DNA of 64,000 nucleotides from the NCBI RefSeq assembly GCF_000203795.2, contig NW_006281107.1:258965-322964 (forward strand). The letters are read 5' to 3'. The notes beneath the pieces are model-generated. The model did not search any database. It saw nothing but the letters and a program-made list of their open reading frames with translations, and was not told where the DNA came from. The stretch comes from Batrachochytrium dendrobatidis JAM81 (taxonomy: Eukaryota; Chytridiomycota; Chytridiomycetes; Rhizophydiales). Positions 35,259 through 47,152 of this stretch are shown one piece after another (within the stretch, counting starts at the first letter, position 1; the number at the start of each line of letters is the position of its first letter). The translations under genes were made by a program, and so were the position numbers.

Positions 35259-35765
35259 TTATGCCTTAATCTTGATATTGTATTTTTGTTTAAAGGCTTC
35301 AGCTTCTTCTTCTCGCTTCTTGTAGCTTGTAGCCAGTTGCTTAATAAGAGTCATAATCTACAAGAAAGTCGAGTTAATAAAAAGCCATGACAGATCTGTG
35401 TAGAAACAATACATGATGGCATTTACCCCATCCATGTTTTGCTTGACAGCAGGAAGAACATCTTGGACGGTACGTTCCACAAGGACACCGCCGATAAGAC
35501 GAAAACACTTGCGGTCTCCATTCAACGGAGAAATTGTTTCTATTACCAGCTGGTATTCATCTCTTTCCAGCTCCAGTTCGCCAATCTTTTGAGCAATAGC
35601 TTGAAGTTCCTGCTTCATGGTGTTGAACTGTCAAGAATATTGGATTTGAACATCAGCTGGCTGTATTGTTTTGAAGCAGTAAATATACAGATTTACCTGA
35701 GAAATAGTTTCCTGATTAGACAGCTTTGGAGTGACATTAGCACCAGATACAACTTCAGTGGACAT
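35259..35765 (-). CDS. PFD2: Prefoldin subunit 2
   Basis: Three exons (35765-35697, 35627-35427, 35357-35259) encode 122 residues. The beta-type prefoldin pattern is clear: N-terminal helix (QFNTMKQELQAIAQKIGELE), central hairpin KCFRLIGGVLVERTVQDVLP, and C-terminal helix (IMTLIKQLATSYKKREEEAE). Prefoldin is a six-subunit cytosolic jellyfish-shaped chaperone that passes actin and tubulin to the CCT chaperonin. Length is normal for the family. The frame is open upstream of the chosen ATG for 49 codons, but that part lies in repeat sequence and is not conserved. Both sides of the gene carry an inverted repeat. Confidence 0.95.
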
Positions 35766-35795
35766 TTCAGACAAGCAAGTTGAGGTAAAAGTCGA

Positions 35796-35925
35796 ATTAC
35801 AGCCGTATTCACGCAAAACGCAACTTTTGTATTTGCAGTGATTTCTGGAAATGGTTAAATATTCGACAGTTTCAACTCTTGAATACAAACTCTCTTCATG
35901 TGTAATCATCACATTGATTTTAATC
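35796..35925 (-). repeat. Inverted repeat arm 2, overlapping prefoldin promoter
   Basis: Reverse complement of 35070-35197. Includes a copy of the recurring motif (35798-35820; minus strand CGTTTTGCGTGAATACGG then CTGTA) located 33-55 nt upstream of the prefoldin ATG. Confidence 0.85.
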
Positions 35926-36202
35926 GTACATTGTATGAATACAATTGTAAAACTATTGTTTTTGATTTAAATCAACTTTTCAATCATACCAAAAGTTGTA
36001 TTTTGACCATCACTTGAACTTTTCATTCAATGTTCATGTATAACAAAATATGCAGTGATAAAAACTCACTATAAACCCAAAACTAACAAATTAGTATATT
36101 CCAACTCAATTTCTTCATTTGATCTCGAGTCTCAACCACAACAAACACCAACTCATCGAATAGTTTAAAAAGAGCAAACCAATTGTCCATAGAATGTCCA
36201 AA

Positions 36203-38744
36203 TTATTCTTGCTTGGAAATACTCGACACACTTTGGTACCCGCCTTTACGATTCATAGCATAGTACGTCAAACTCATAATACATCCACCCATTATCAGCA
36301 CAGTTACAATAATATTGTTGGTGACAAAAATCTAAAAATTCACTAGTGTTAATACCGATACATACAGACTATACAAGTATAAAGTAAACTTACAACTGTA
36401 CGAACAAACTGCCTATTGACCCATTTGGCTGAGCGAGAGAATGTGCCTTGGTTAGTCTTGGCCTAAGAATATGCAGTCATCCAAAAATCAGTCAGCTATG
36501 ATCTAGAAATTCTAGAAATAACGATGCGTTGAAAAACTTTACCTTGCCCTTGCCATCCAAAACCTCATTGATACTATCGTGGACCACAACGTGTGCAAAT
36601 GAATCATACTTTTTTCCGTCAGCAAACTCATTATAGTATTGCTCCATCTAATACAAACGCCATTTCATTCATTTTTCAAATCCACAAATCAAAAAGTTAG
36701 TATTGATTTCTAAAATATAGTCAAAACTATGCACTTACAGCTGGATTCGCAATAATAAAAACAGGAAGATCCATTGGCTTGACACTGTATACCGAAAAAA
36801 CATAATCGGCATACATTTTGGCATCAATCCAAGCAAATTTAACTCGGTTTCTTTTTTCTGCAGCTGCAATATTTTTCCAATGTTTCGCCGAGTTTTTAAA
36901 GTGGTCCAAAGCGCCTTTTCCATCAGGTGTGTCCGGATTGACTAGAGCAAGTGCAACAAATCGATTGCTTTCAAGAATATCGGCTTGAGTGGCCGTATCA
37001 AGTTTGGTTACAAGAGGAAACCGCTCCTGCATAATCCATTCCCTAAGCATCGTACGAGTAGAACCATCGCCAGCAAATTCTCCAGGATAAACAGAGGAAT
37101 CCAATCCTCCATCACGCACAGCGATCAATACAGGTTTACCTTCTTCTGCGTGGAGTATTTTGAATGCTTGAACTTCAGGCGACACGTATAGTTTTGCAAA
37201 GGGTTTGACGGTTTTGGCTACAGATTGGAACATACGAAAAGGAATATAATCTGTTACGTTTGCATCATACGCAAAGTAAAAGGCCACCTCTTCTTTTGAA
37301 ATAATATCTGGAATTTCTTTGGCTGTAACAGGGAGGAATGAGGGACGAGTGATGCTATCAAGAACAAACTTTTTGATATCTTCAAGTCTACGAGATCCTT
37401 TGTACACAATAGGAGCGTTGGGTTCATTGATTCTGAAATCAAAACGTGGTGTTTATAGTCAATTTAAACAATTATTTTTCTTGGTAAAAACACATCAAAC
37501 TAGACGAGCAATACAACTTACAAAACAAGCGTTGGAAATCCTTTAATGTTGAATCTCTTCATCAAATCTAAACAAGAATTTGAAATACAAGCAATTCAAC
37601 AGTCAAAACACAGTCTAATACAAAACTCATTTAAAAAGATAGATTTACCTTTTTCTTCATCGCAGTTTACTTTTCCAATATCTACTTGCCCTTTAAGTTC
37701 TTCAGCAACTTGATCCCAGATAGGAGCAAGTGTTTTACAATGACCACACCATGGAGCATGGAACATCTGGTATTGTAAGCAAATTGTAGTAAGTATTTAG
37801 CAAGACACTAGACAGATCTGACTCAAGTTTTATAAAGCATTCAGCATACCACAAACCAGGACCTTTCGGCAGTCAGCTAAAACATTGAATATTCAAAAGC
37901 TTAATTAAGAGTATAAAGACAAGATTCAAGACAAGTTACAACACATACAGATGCAAATGTCCCCCTTGTCATATGCGTAACCAATCCAGTGGGATTGACA
38001 TCAGCACCAGGATGAATTTCTTGTTCAGCATATGCATGTAGGACTTCCATTGGACTTTGATCTAAAGCTATATTGGGTTTACCAGCATTCAACTCAGCGT
38101 CTTTTAGATTGGCAAGACCAGGCTGACCAGACTTGTCCCAAGCATGGCTTTTGACAAACTTGAGAAGGTCTGGCAGCTCTTGATCAACGACTTCATCTCC
38201 GACTCGCTTTCCATCCTGATAGTAATAAACTGTCGGAAATCCAGCTATTTGCTCACATAAATCTACACAAATCACTCGTGAGCAACCAGCCAGCATTGAA
38301 CACACACCATAGCTGCTCCAATGCAAGACAAAGTACCTGCATTAAGTGTACACTCCACTTTCCCAACATGGAAATTGCTGTCCTTGAAATCCGTCTCTAC
38401 TTTTTTCTGAAGTTCAAGCCAAGTTGGAGTGAATCTAGTTTCAAGATGATTGCAAGTGTTGTCAATATCGACTGCATTCACAAGCAAGACAATGCTGCTC
38501 AACAATCCAGGATTTACTTTTGGCAATGTCCGCACCAGGTAGCTCCATAAAAAATCATCCAATTGCCCTTCTGGATCTTTGTCTGGAAAGAAGACTGTTC
38601 CAAATGCAGGATTTCCTTCTCTGCTCGAAGGTAGGCTTCAGTTACAGCCTTTGGAATTTTACCACCAGCTTGAGCTGCATGAATGAACAAGGATGCTATA
38701 AGAGCCAACAGCAAGCAGGGAAGTGATAGCCTATTGAATGGCAT
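36203..38744 (-). CDS. Membrane-anchored protein disulfide isomerase with two CGHC thioredoxin domains
   Basis: Starts at 38744 ([20 protein letters not shown]), a signal peptide. The first thioredoxin domain has [11 protein letters not shown], completed across an intron to [12 protein letters not shown], and cis-Pro region [13 protein letters not shown]. The second has [20 protein letters not shown] (~37770) and IKGFPTLVL. Two inactive thioredoxin-like regions follow ([36 protein letters not shown]). A C-terminal membrane helix ([20 protein letters not shown]) is followed by a short basic cytosolic tail ending SISKQE (stop 36203-36205). No KDEL-type signal is seen, so anchoring replaces retrieval. 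It should catalyse disulfide formation or exchange in the ER lumen; closest in layout to transmembrane PDIs such as TMX-type proteins or yeast Eps1. Confidence 0.94.
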
Positions 38745-38888
38745 TATCGATATCGCGAGCTGATGGAATAAATCCAAATCGAGTTTCTGTTCATATTTAT
38801 AGATTTGATATTCTTTATTCGCTACACTTTGAACAAAACGTTCTGTTTTGAGTTGTAATGTCATCATTTCACTCAGAGTTTTGCGGCT

Positions 38889-41800
38889 TTAATGCCATTT
38901 CATCACTCCTGTTTTGCGTCCTAAAGTGCTCTTGAAATGCTCTCCAATTTCACCTTCTTCGATCTTGAGTCGAGCATTCTCCTCCACTTTGCGTGCAAAC
39001 TGTTTCATTATTTCCTTATTCTCACGACAAATAACCATTCGTTGTGACTTGATCATCGCATGTCTTTGTTTGTATTCCATCACTTCCTTTGCAGGTTGTT
39101 GCTTATAAACATCTCCAGATGTTGACACGCTAGTCGGTGTAAAAGACATACGCGTCCCAATAGAACCAATCTGACTCTTTGATCCATTCATACTACCATT
39201 AAAACATCTGTTGGATGCAGGATTGGGTGAAGATCCTGATCGATTGATCTCAAACCTTTCTCGGATTTTTCGTACACCATTTGATGCTGTAAGTGAAGAT
39301 TCGCTCCAATTCGTTCCAAACGCACTCTTGATCTTTGTTGCTATTTTAGATGGTTTGGATGCAATGCATTCCGACGCAAGTGATTTTATAGGCTGTGTTG
39401 GCAATGTTTGAGTTTTGGGTAGTGTTGAAGTTTCAACTTTGGGTGTTGATGAAGTCCATCCAGGTTTGGGTGGTGGTGGTCGTTCTTGTAAAGTTACTTT
39501 GGTTTTGGATGAATCTTGTGTGTTTATAGAACACGCTTGACTCACTGATTTACTGATATGTTTGTCTTGTTTTAAAGTATCTGGCAATACATCTTTGGCT
39601 AAAGTCGTGTCTGTTTTCGTTGAATTGGTGACTTTGGCCTTGCGTTTGTCCAAGTCTTCAACAGAAAGCGAAGAAAACATTTCGGCTAAATCAGCCAAAT
39701 CAGGTGCTTCCGCAGTTGGGCAAACAGGGGTGTCATTGTTTGATAACAATGGGATCTCTCGTAATACAGATGCGTTCAAGTCATCTGTATTAAGCAAGCT
39801 TGGCTGGTTGTTTAAAATTGATTCCGCTTTGGTGTCTGGCGATGGCAGTAAAGTGGTGCGAGTCAAATCGGCAGATTCGGTTATAAAATCTTGGTCTTTT
39901 ACTACTATTGACTCTGCAGGTACATGATCAACATTGGCTTCAGTTTCAAGTTCTTTTTGTATATTTTCAATAGATAGGGTTTCTTGAGCAACTTGTTGAA
40001 CTTGAGATGGTGTTGCATTGGTTGGATTTTCAGTTGCGTGTTGAACAGCAGCAATATCACTTGTGATGACTGCCATCGATATCTCATTTAATCTAGTCTC
40101 GAGTGCTAGTCTTTCTTGTTCCTGATCGTCTTTAATTTTTTTATCCCACGCCTCACGCAATGTATCGATAGTTTCTGTTGCATGCTTACGATGCTGCTTG
40201 GCCGTCTTGACACCTTCGTTTAGCATTTCTAAAAATGCAGCGCTTTCATTGCTCTTGATTGATAATCTGTACTCAAACATAGAGTTTTGGAAATAAACTT
40301 TTACCAAAGTATATGCATCACCATCAGATTGAAACGACATATTTTCATCCTCAAGTTCAGCACTAAAAAGACGAATATCTGGACGAATGACAGAAGTAAG
40401 CAGCAATCGAACAGAATAAGCGACTCTATGCTTTGAAACAGCTGAAATGGGATGCGAAAGCGTGCCAAATGTAGTGATGATGGTTGATCGCACTGCTCCC
40501 AAACTAACAAGTTTTTGATCTCCTTGATTCAACCAACACTTGTCATGCTCAAACCCTTTTTGCGTATGAAATTCTGGCATTGGAGATAAAAGTGGCGTTG
40601 CTAAAGACTGTGATCCCATGCATACAATCGGGTAAGTAGAGGGTGGTTGAATCAGTAATTCATCGCGCAAGTCAGTTGAAAGTGTCCAAAGTGCTTGTTG
40701 AATTCCGCTTTTCACCACTTTAACAGCTTTTTGAGCAATCTCCATAGACTTGACCAGTACCAAATACCTTCCAATCCCGCCTTGATGTGTAACCAAACTG
40801 ATGTCCACACTACGTTGACCAGACACGCTGCAGTTCCAATAGGGAGTAATCACAGCTGTAAGAATCAACGTTTCTGTATCCTCAATACTAAGCGTCATCC
40901 AGGTTTTTACATGAGTGGTGTAAATTCTCATGTGGCATTTCGAAAGCTTTTCCCAATCGCGCGTAGCAGGCTTGTAGACGTTAGGTCGACACAAGGTGTG
41001 AAATAAAAGAATAGCTGATAATGGACAAGTAAACTCTGCCGCTGCTTGAGTAATGTTCATTTGTGGATTGGCAGTTGTGATTTTCTGTCAACCCATATCA
41101 TAGTGCATTTGTATCAAACAGTCAGTTTAACAAAAGTAAATGATTCCAGAAAAATAACATTGATTGTATCCACTTACTCTTCCCAAGCGCACATACTTTG
41201 ATGACAGTACATCTGATGAAAGCAATGCAGCGCGAGACACGATTTGTGAAACACAAGTTGATTTGGATAGTGATGCACTTTCATTTGCAGAACCCAATGC
41301 ATCTTCTTTACGTTCCACGGCAACATCTTTTGATGCTGGAAGTTTTTGAATCAATCTTGCAAGCCTGGCTTTCTGTAGTTTTTTATTTGCAGCTGCGGAA
41401 GAGCTGTCATCACTACTTTCAGACTTGATACTTGCACTCACACTTTCGTGTCTTGTAATACTCGATTTTACTCGACTTCCCATTTCAGGTTTAAGACTTT
41501 CAAACATATCTAAAAACCTTTGAACATCTGCCGTGTCACCTCTAACAACCAGCATTTTGAATGGAGATAGTTTTAGCTCAAAGATTTTTTGTGGGCCTTT
41601 GACATTTGTTCTATACACGACTTCAACGTGACTGAGCGGCATTGGAGGAAACAAAAGGTTGTAATGACCAAAAGCGTCTTTGAGAGAAGTAAGAACGATG
41701 GTGTCTGTTAAAAGATAAATTAGAAAGGGTGTTCCCGATAGTTTAGTTGTGAGTTCTATTTCAGAGTTCTTGTCCACTTTAAGAATGGTGTCTTTAAGCG

Positions 41801-43267
41801 TAAGTGGAAGATCAGTGAATTCTAAAAATAGATGCAGAGTTGGTGTGATGGGTAATGGAATAGCAGATACATCTACTGGCATTGTCAAGTGTGTGAAAAT
41901 GGCCTTGAACAGTTGTGTTTTAAACATAAACAAGGCAGGTTAGTTGTCACTGTAATCAAATATAAAGCGTACGGTGACACGATTGCACCTACATAGCGTG
42001 AGTTTGCAAGCTGAGCATCGTTTGATTCGGGTCCAATGGGTTTACATTCATAAATATTCAGTGTGTCTTCCCATGCAGCAATTTGATCAAACGTATCAGT
42101 GATACCAAAAATGGCATAAGCGTGCTCGACCAGATACGAGAATGAGGGCAGTGATCCACGTGCAGTAACGTATGGAATAGATACCGGAAGCTCGATTCGT
42201 AGTATACGCTACATAGTTTTGCAAAAACACGTCACAGCTTATAGATTTAGACATTTACAAGATCCATATTCGAAGCCCGAGAAATTTAAATTCAACCATC
42301 TCAAGCAACTTACACGAAGATAAAATCTGTACCCAATCAAACGTTTAAGAGGATGGCGCATATCTTGAATAATTCCATCTAAATCCAATGCGATTCTTGG
42401 ACACAACTTTGTTAATGAATCGATTCCATTCAAAATGTCCTGATACTGATTCATGTATGTCTGATATACACGCTCGATGTTTTCAGTATTGTCTACTATA
42501 CCAAAATTATCTGGTGTGCGAAGAAGAGAAATCTCTGCATCCGATGCAACAGTAATCATTCCTTGAAGTGAAGTTTTAAGGAGCTGAAGAATTTGGGTAT
42601 TGGTTTCTGGCTGACGAGCAATTGCCGAATCAATTTTCTTGATAATACGGATAAGATCCTGTGCATATGTTTTTTCATCTTCAATAAACTCTTGAAAAAG
42701 AATAGCTCGCTCAAGAGTAGTGTTTGATGCGGGTTCTAAATGACTTTTTTCGTTGGCGTGAAATGACTGTTCTTTGTAATGGAGATTGGGGACAAACCGA
42801 AATGGTGGACGCAGACGACGAACATGTGTTCCACTTGGAACATCAATATCTTTGACTGTCAAGGGGGTTTTACGAATACCAAAAAATGAAGAACGAAACG
42901 ATTTTCGATGGATATTGTGGTCCATGATACGCCCATGCGGCATGATGGAAGCGTATGATGCGACATTCAGCGGACCCATACTGAATTGAGTGTTTCCTGT
43001 CATTCTGCTCGTATTGGAGTTTGTTGTCTGAATGGATGCAGATACGCTGGAAACACTTGTTATACTGGCTGTACGCTGTGGAGAATTACCAGTAGGAGGT
43101 TTGGGAAGTGCCTTTCTCGTGCGTGGCATAGTTTGTGACCGACTAGGTTCAGACCCAGTATTGGTATTCATGCCAGGCGGGATAGCTAAATTCTGAACAT
43201 GAGAGGAAAAAACAGTGATATGATTACTACTATCAAGCATGGAGCTTTTTGAGGGGGTGTAATTCAT
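38889..43267 (-). CDS. Rho guanine nucleotide exchange factor (DH-PH) with long C-terminal region
   Basis: One gene across at least four exons from 43267 to a stop at 38889. N-terminus is Ser/Thr-rich with a polyproline patch (RTRKALPKPPTGNSP). The DH domain starts at FQEFIEDEKTYAQDLIRIIK and reaches HPLKRLIGYRFYLR. A PH-like region follows (LTTKLSGTPFLIYLLTDTIV, IFELKLSPFKMLVVRGD). The join RLGR to KITTANPQMNITQAA uses a clean GTAAGT...ACAG intron at ~41177-41083. The remaining ~700 residues include a structured region with CHMRIYTTHVKTWMTLSIED, then acidic, proline-rich (RPPPPKPGWTSS) and coiled-coil segments. It should activate a Rho/Rac/Cdc42-type GTPase for polarity or actin control. The domain after PH is unassigned. 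Confidence 0.88.
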
Positions 43268-44575
43268 AATCAGTTAATTAGAAAAGATTGCTAGTGACCG
43301 AGACAGCTCAAATAGTCAACACTATATATCACCAATTATTTGAGTGGAGCGGTTTAGAATATAGTATGGTTTGAATAGGGTTGAATATATTAGTATTGGA
43401 AAGCCAGTATTAGTAAATTACTAGCAGGTATGAAATTATGGGACTGATGGGTTGATAATGGTCGAGCAAACTTGCATTTATCAAGTGGATGGAGTCTAAA
43501 TGGCATCGCGACGCGTTGGTCACTAGATTTGAATTGACAGACGAGGGGATAGCGTAGAATCTAATGTTAGAATGTATGTGTGGTATTTACCCAACCGTGC
43601 ATATTTGATTTACAAATACATGGCTGCCAGGCAAAATGGTCAAAGTTGTTTATATGGTGAATATACCAGTCTAGCATTCAATAACTACAGCATCTGAATG
43701 TAATAAAAATGGACTTGATCTAACTATACAGTTTTATAAAAAATCGCTTCAAAATTGTGTTTTTAATAGCAAGTCGTTTTTTCATGTAGATATGAGAGAC
43801 AAAGGAATACAATCGTAAATAAGGAATGTAACCAATGCATGATTTGACATCAAGTGGATGTATAGATGGTTGATGGTATTAGTAACTAGCATTGATTGGT
43901 GATAGAGTTGACTGATGAATTTTGAAAATTATCTACACTAAACCAGACTTGCTGCAATGTGATGCACCAGTCTATATCACATACAGTATTGATTCAAAAT
44001 GATGGATTCACTTCATGGATGTGATTGCTAAAGCGCGAATGTTTTTTTAATGGCAAACAATTCTAAAAACCGACAATCACAATATCACAACTGCACTTAC
44101 ATAATGGCACTTTTCCACTACAAATTGACCGCTCGTTCAATTGACACTCAAACTCTTTAATCAAAACAGCGCACATCATATAATACAAACCAAGTTTGAA
44201 CTGGGATTATCCTCATTTGGTGCAATCATATATTGTACAGTCACCAGATTCATCCATTTCAATCCAAGTATTAGGTTTGACTGTTTTTGATCAAGCTCAG
44301 ATTTGTTATATTTTAAACCTCGCACACGTTTGCGTTTAATTCAATGATTGTACCCTTTAAAAATACAGCTGTTTGCATGCCAATCACACAATATTTTGTA
44401 AAAGAGTTGAAGATTGATCAGCCGTGTAATTGACTAAAACAGAGATGCAAACATTCACTTAGTTTCCTATACAAAATGAGCAGAAAACCAGTCAATTAGA
44501 GTTCAAAGTGCACAATATTTTTCAGTAAATTTGGTGGAAATTATTTCACAAGATTAGCACTTTTACCTAGCATTT
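43268..44575. other. Intergenic, contains one dispersed repeat
   Basis: About 1.3 kb between divergent genes. Copy 2 of the ~140-bp dispersed repeat lies at 43895-44030; otherwise AT-rich with no supported gene. Confidence 0.5.
43895..44030 (+). repeat. Dispersed ~140-bp repeat, copy 2
   Basis: Same order of blocks as 27880-28022 (GATAGAGTTGACTG, CCAGACTTGCTGCAA, TCTATATCACATACAGTATTG, CATGGATG). Estimated identity is around 80 percent by eye. Confidence 0.75.
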
Positions 44576-44599
44576 CATTTTACGTGAATACTGACGGTG
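44576..44599 (+). promoter_or_regulatory. Motif copy upstream of ZnT9-like gene
   Basis: CATTTTACGTGAATACTGAC then GGTG, 15-38 nt before the ATG at 44614. Confidence 0.5.
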
Positions 44600-44613
44600 A
44601 AAGTTGAACCGTC

Positions 44614-47112
44614 ATGTTGCTAATACAATACTACAGACATTGCCCGATTCGGTGCACTACTGCTATGAATCCATCTATTTCCAGTTATTCTTTTACAAAT
44701 ACCAGCAATACACATGAAATTACTCGTTTAAAATCCAATGTATTTCATTATTCTACGAGTTTTTCTACTATTAGAAGCAAGACTGTCATGAATTCAAAGA
44801 CAGTCGCAGATGCATTATGTCTAGGAAATAGTCGCAAGTTTGTATCTGTCAATCCATTATTTCCATTGCATGCATGCTTTGTATCCACCATCAAAAAGGA
44901 CTCGACTACGATTTTCAGCACATCAAAAAGTATGGTCTTGTCATCTACAGTCCGCACTCATGTTACTGCTCCCATCACTCCGTTACCGGAAGTAAAAGAT
45001 TCAATCAACTCCATTCAACCGTCTGCAATAGATACAGCACAGGTAGTTTCATCCAATCCACCAACCCCAATCAGAACTGTTGAACCGATCACTCGAGAGG
45101 AGCAAGCTCATGACTCGGCCGTATTGGCTACAGTTGCTTATATCTCGCAAGCTGCTTATATTGGAGAATGGAAGAGTCGAGTAAAACAACTTAGAAGAGA
45201 AGTCACTGAAGGTAATCTTACATCTTGATCCGATCTGTTTTTAACCCAATGAATTCTTGGTTGAATGTGGCAATGCTTTCAAATTGAATTATCCAACTTT
45301 TTAATTCTATATATTCTGGACTGTATCTAGTTGAACATAAAAATCAGCGGAAACATCAACTTAAAGGATCACAAAAAGTAGTGTTGCTAGCCATATCAAG
45401 GTACAACTTGGTCTTGTTCAATCTGTTGAATTATTTTTTATTTCAAAAAATGGATTGCTGTCGAGTATTAACATTATTTTTAAATCTGGTAGCAACCTCA
45501 TTATGTTTTTTGCAAAATCATACGGCGCAATCACATCTGGATCTGCATCAATGTATTCAGAAGCTTTGCATTCATTAGCTGATGGTAAGTTTGAGATGTA
45601 GTGTGATGAATATTTGCTGAAGCATCAACACTTGTCTGATTTATTTTTATCTAGTATTAAATGAGAGGTAGGTTTTGAGTAGAGAACAGACTGTGGTTTG
45701 GTTTAAACTATTAACTGAACTGGCTTTATTGTCTCGATACTTAGCTTATTAATGCTTGGTAAGTTTTTTTTATTTGGTTTATTTTGTTACAGCTTAATTA
45801 ATTTGTTTTATTGACAGGAATTTCAAGATCGCTGCGACAACCAGGTTAGCAGACATCATGAATAGTATTCCAAGTAAATGTTGGCTCGAGTACTTACTGT
45901 TTTAAAATCTAGACACTGAGCATCCTTACGGATTTTTATCAGAAAAGTATGCGTGGGCTCTTGTCAGTGGAGTTGGCAAGTATACTATTATGCTAAAAGC
46001 CCATGTATACTATTAACTATTTGCACATCTAACACATCCAGTATATGTATGATGCAAACAGGTGTATTTTTTTTGGGAGGCGGTGTAAGTTTGTATCATG
46101 GCATCAATGGACTATTTGTGAATGATCACGTTTTGGGCGATCCCACCATTGCACTATATATTTTGGGAGCGTCACTATCATTTGATTTAGGTAAAACGCA
46201 TGTTTGATTTTGGTATGAATGTGAGTATACTGAGAATCGTACATGGCGGATATTGAGACTTTATGCATGATGCTTGCTCTAGTTACAATGGCATTTGCTT
46301 ACCGACAAATAGCATCGAGTGCACGCCAGGCCTCGACAACATTTTGGTCTTATCTCGTCAAGGGTGGAGATCCAACCTCTGTTCAAGTTTTTCTTGAAGA
46401 CTGTTCATCTGTCACGGGTGTGTTGGTGGCAGGCACTTGCCTTAGTCTTTCCAATTATTTTTCACTACCATTTATAGATTCGTTGGGATCCATTACAATT
46501 GGGATACTGCTGAGTGCTGTTGCGACATTTTTGATTAAACGGAATATTTCTGGATTGGTGGAGCGAAGTATGCATCCAGCAAAAGAAGCAAGCATTATTG
46601 GGTTACTGGAAGCTGATTCTATAGTGACGTGAGTAGATATTGTGACGGTACGCAACTCGAGATGTGCTAACAAGACGTGTGTTTTTGATAGGTCTGTACA
46701 TGATGTCAAATCGACGAGTATTGGACCGGAATGGGCAAGATTCAAAGGTAAAGTCATTACTTTAGACCATATTAAACACTATGATCAGACAAGATAACTC
46801 ATCATGTTTGATAAACAGCCGAGATTTTGTTTAATGGGGAAGAGGTTGCAAGAAAGTATATTGCATCGAATCCAGTGCGTATCAAGACAGATTTGGAGAC
46901 TCTGCGAGCATTGAATACCGATGCGGAGATTCAAGAATGGATGACAAAGCATTCAGCACGAGTAGTAGCGAGTTTAGGTACAGAAGTAGATCGAATAGAA
47001 CTGGAAATCAAGGTAAGATTAAATGAATTAAAGGGTGAAGGATGACTACTGACACTTGTATATGTAGGCACATCATCCAGAAGTCAAGCACATTGATCTT
47101 GAGATTCTATAA
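44614..47112 (+). CDS. SLC30A9: Cation diffusion facilitator of the ZnT9 (SLC30A9) type
   Basis: Multi-exon gene starting at 44614 with a ~190-residue Ser/Thr-rich, probably mitochondrial-targeting N-terminus. The CDF domain reads, across exons, SYGAITSGSASMYSEALHSL, EHPYGFLSEKYAWALVSGVG, VFFLGGGVSLYHGINGLFVN, ATLCMMLALVTMAFAYRQIA, DPTSVQVFLEDCSSVTGVLV and LPFIDSLGSITIGILLSAVA. The C-terminal domain has SVHDVKSTSIGPEWARFKAE and ends VKHIDLEIL, the same ending as animal ZnT9. ZnT9 exports zinc from mitochondria in animals; the same role is inferred here. Several introns are short and joins in the 45230-45900 stretch were not fully resolved. Its stop is only 40 nt before the next gene's ATG. 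Confidence 0.9.
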
Positions 47113-47152
47113 TAAACTACATGAACATTTACTGCGATGATCAAAGAATTTG

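Noticed and set aside
38889..41933. Two separate genes for the 723- and 268-residue frames
   Set aside because: They join in phase through a canonical GTAAGT...ACAG intron and with the upstream DH-domain exons form one RhoGEF.
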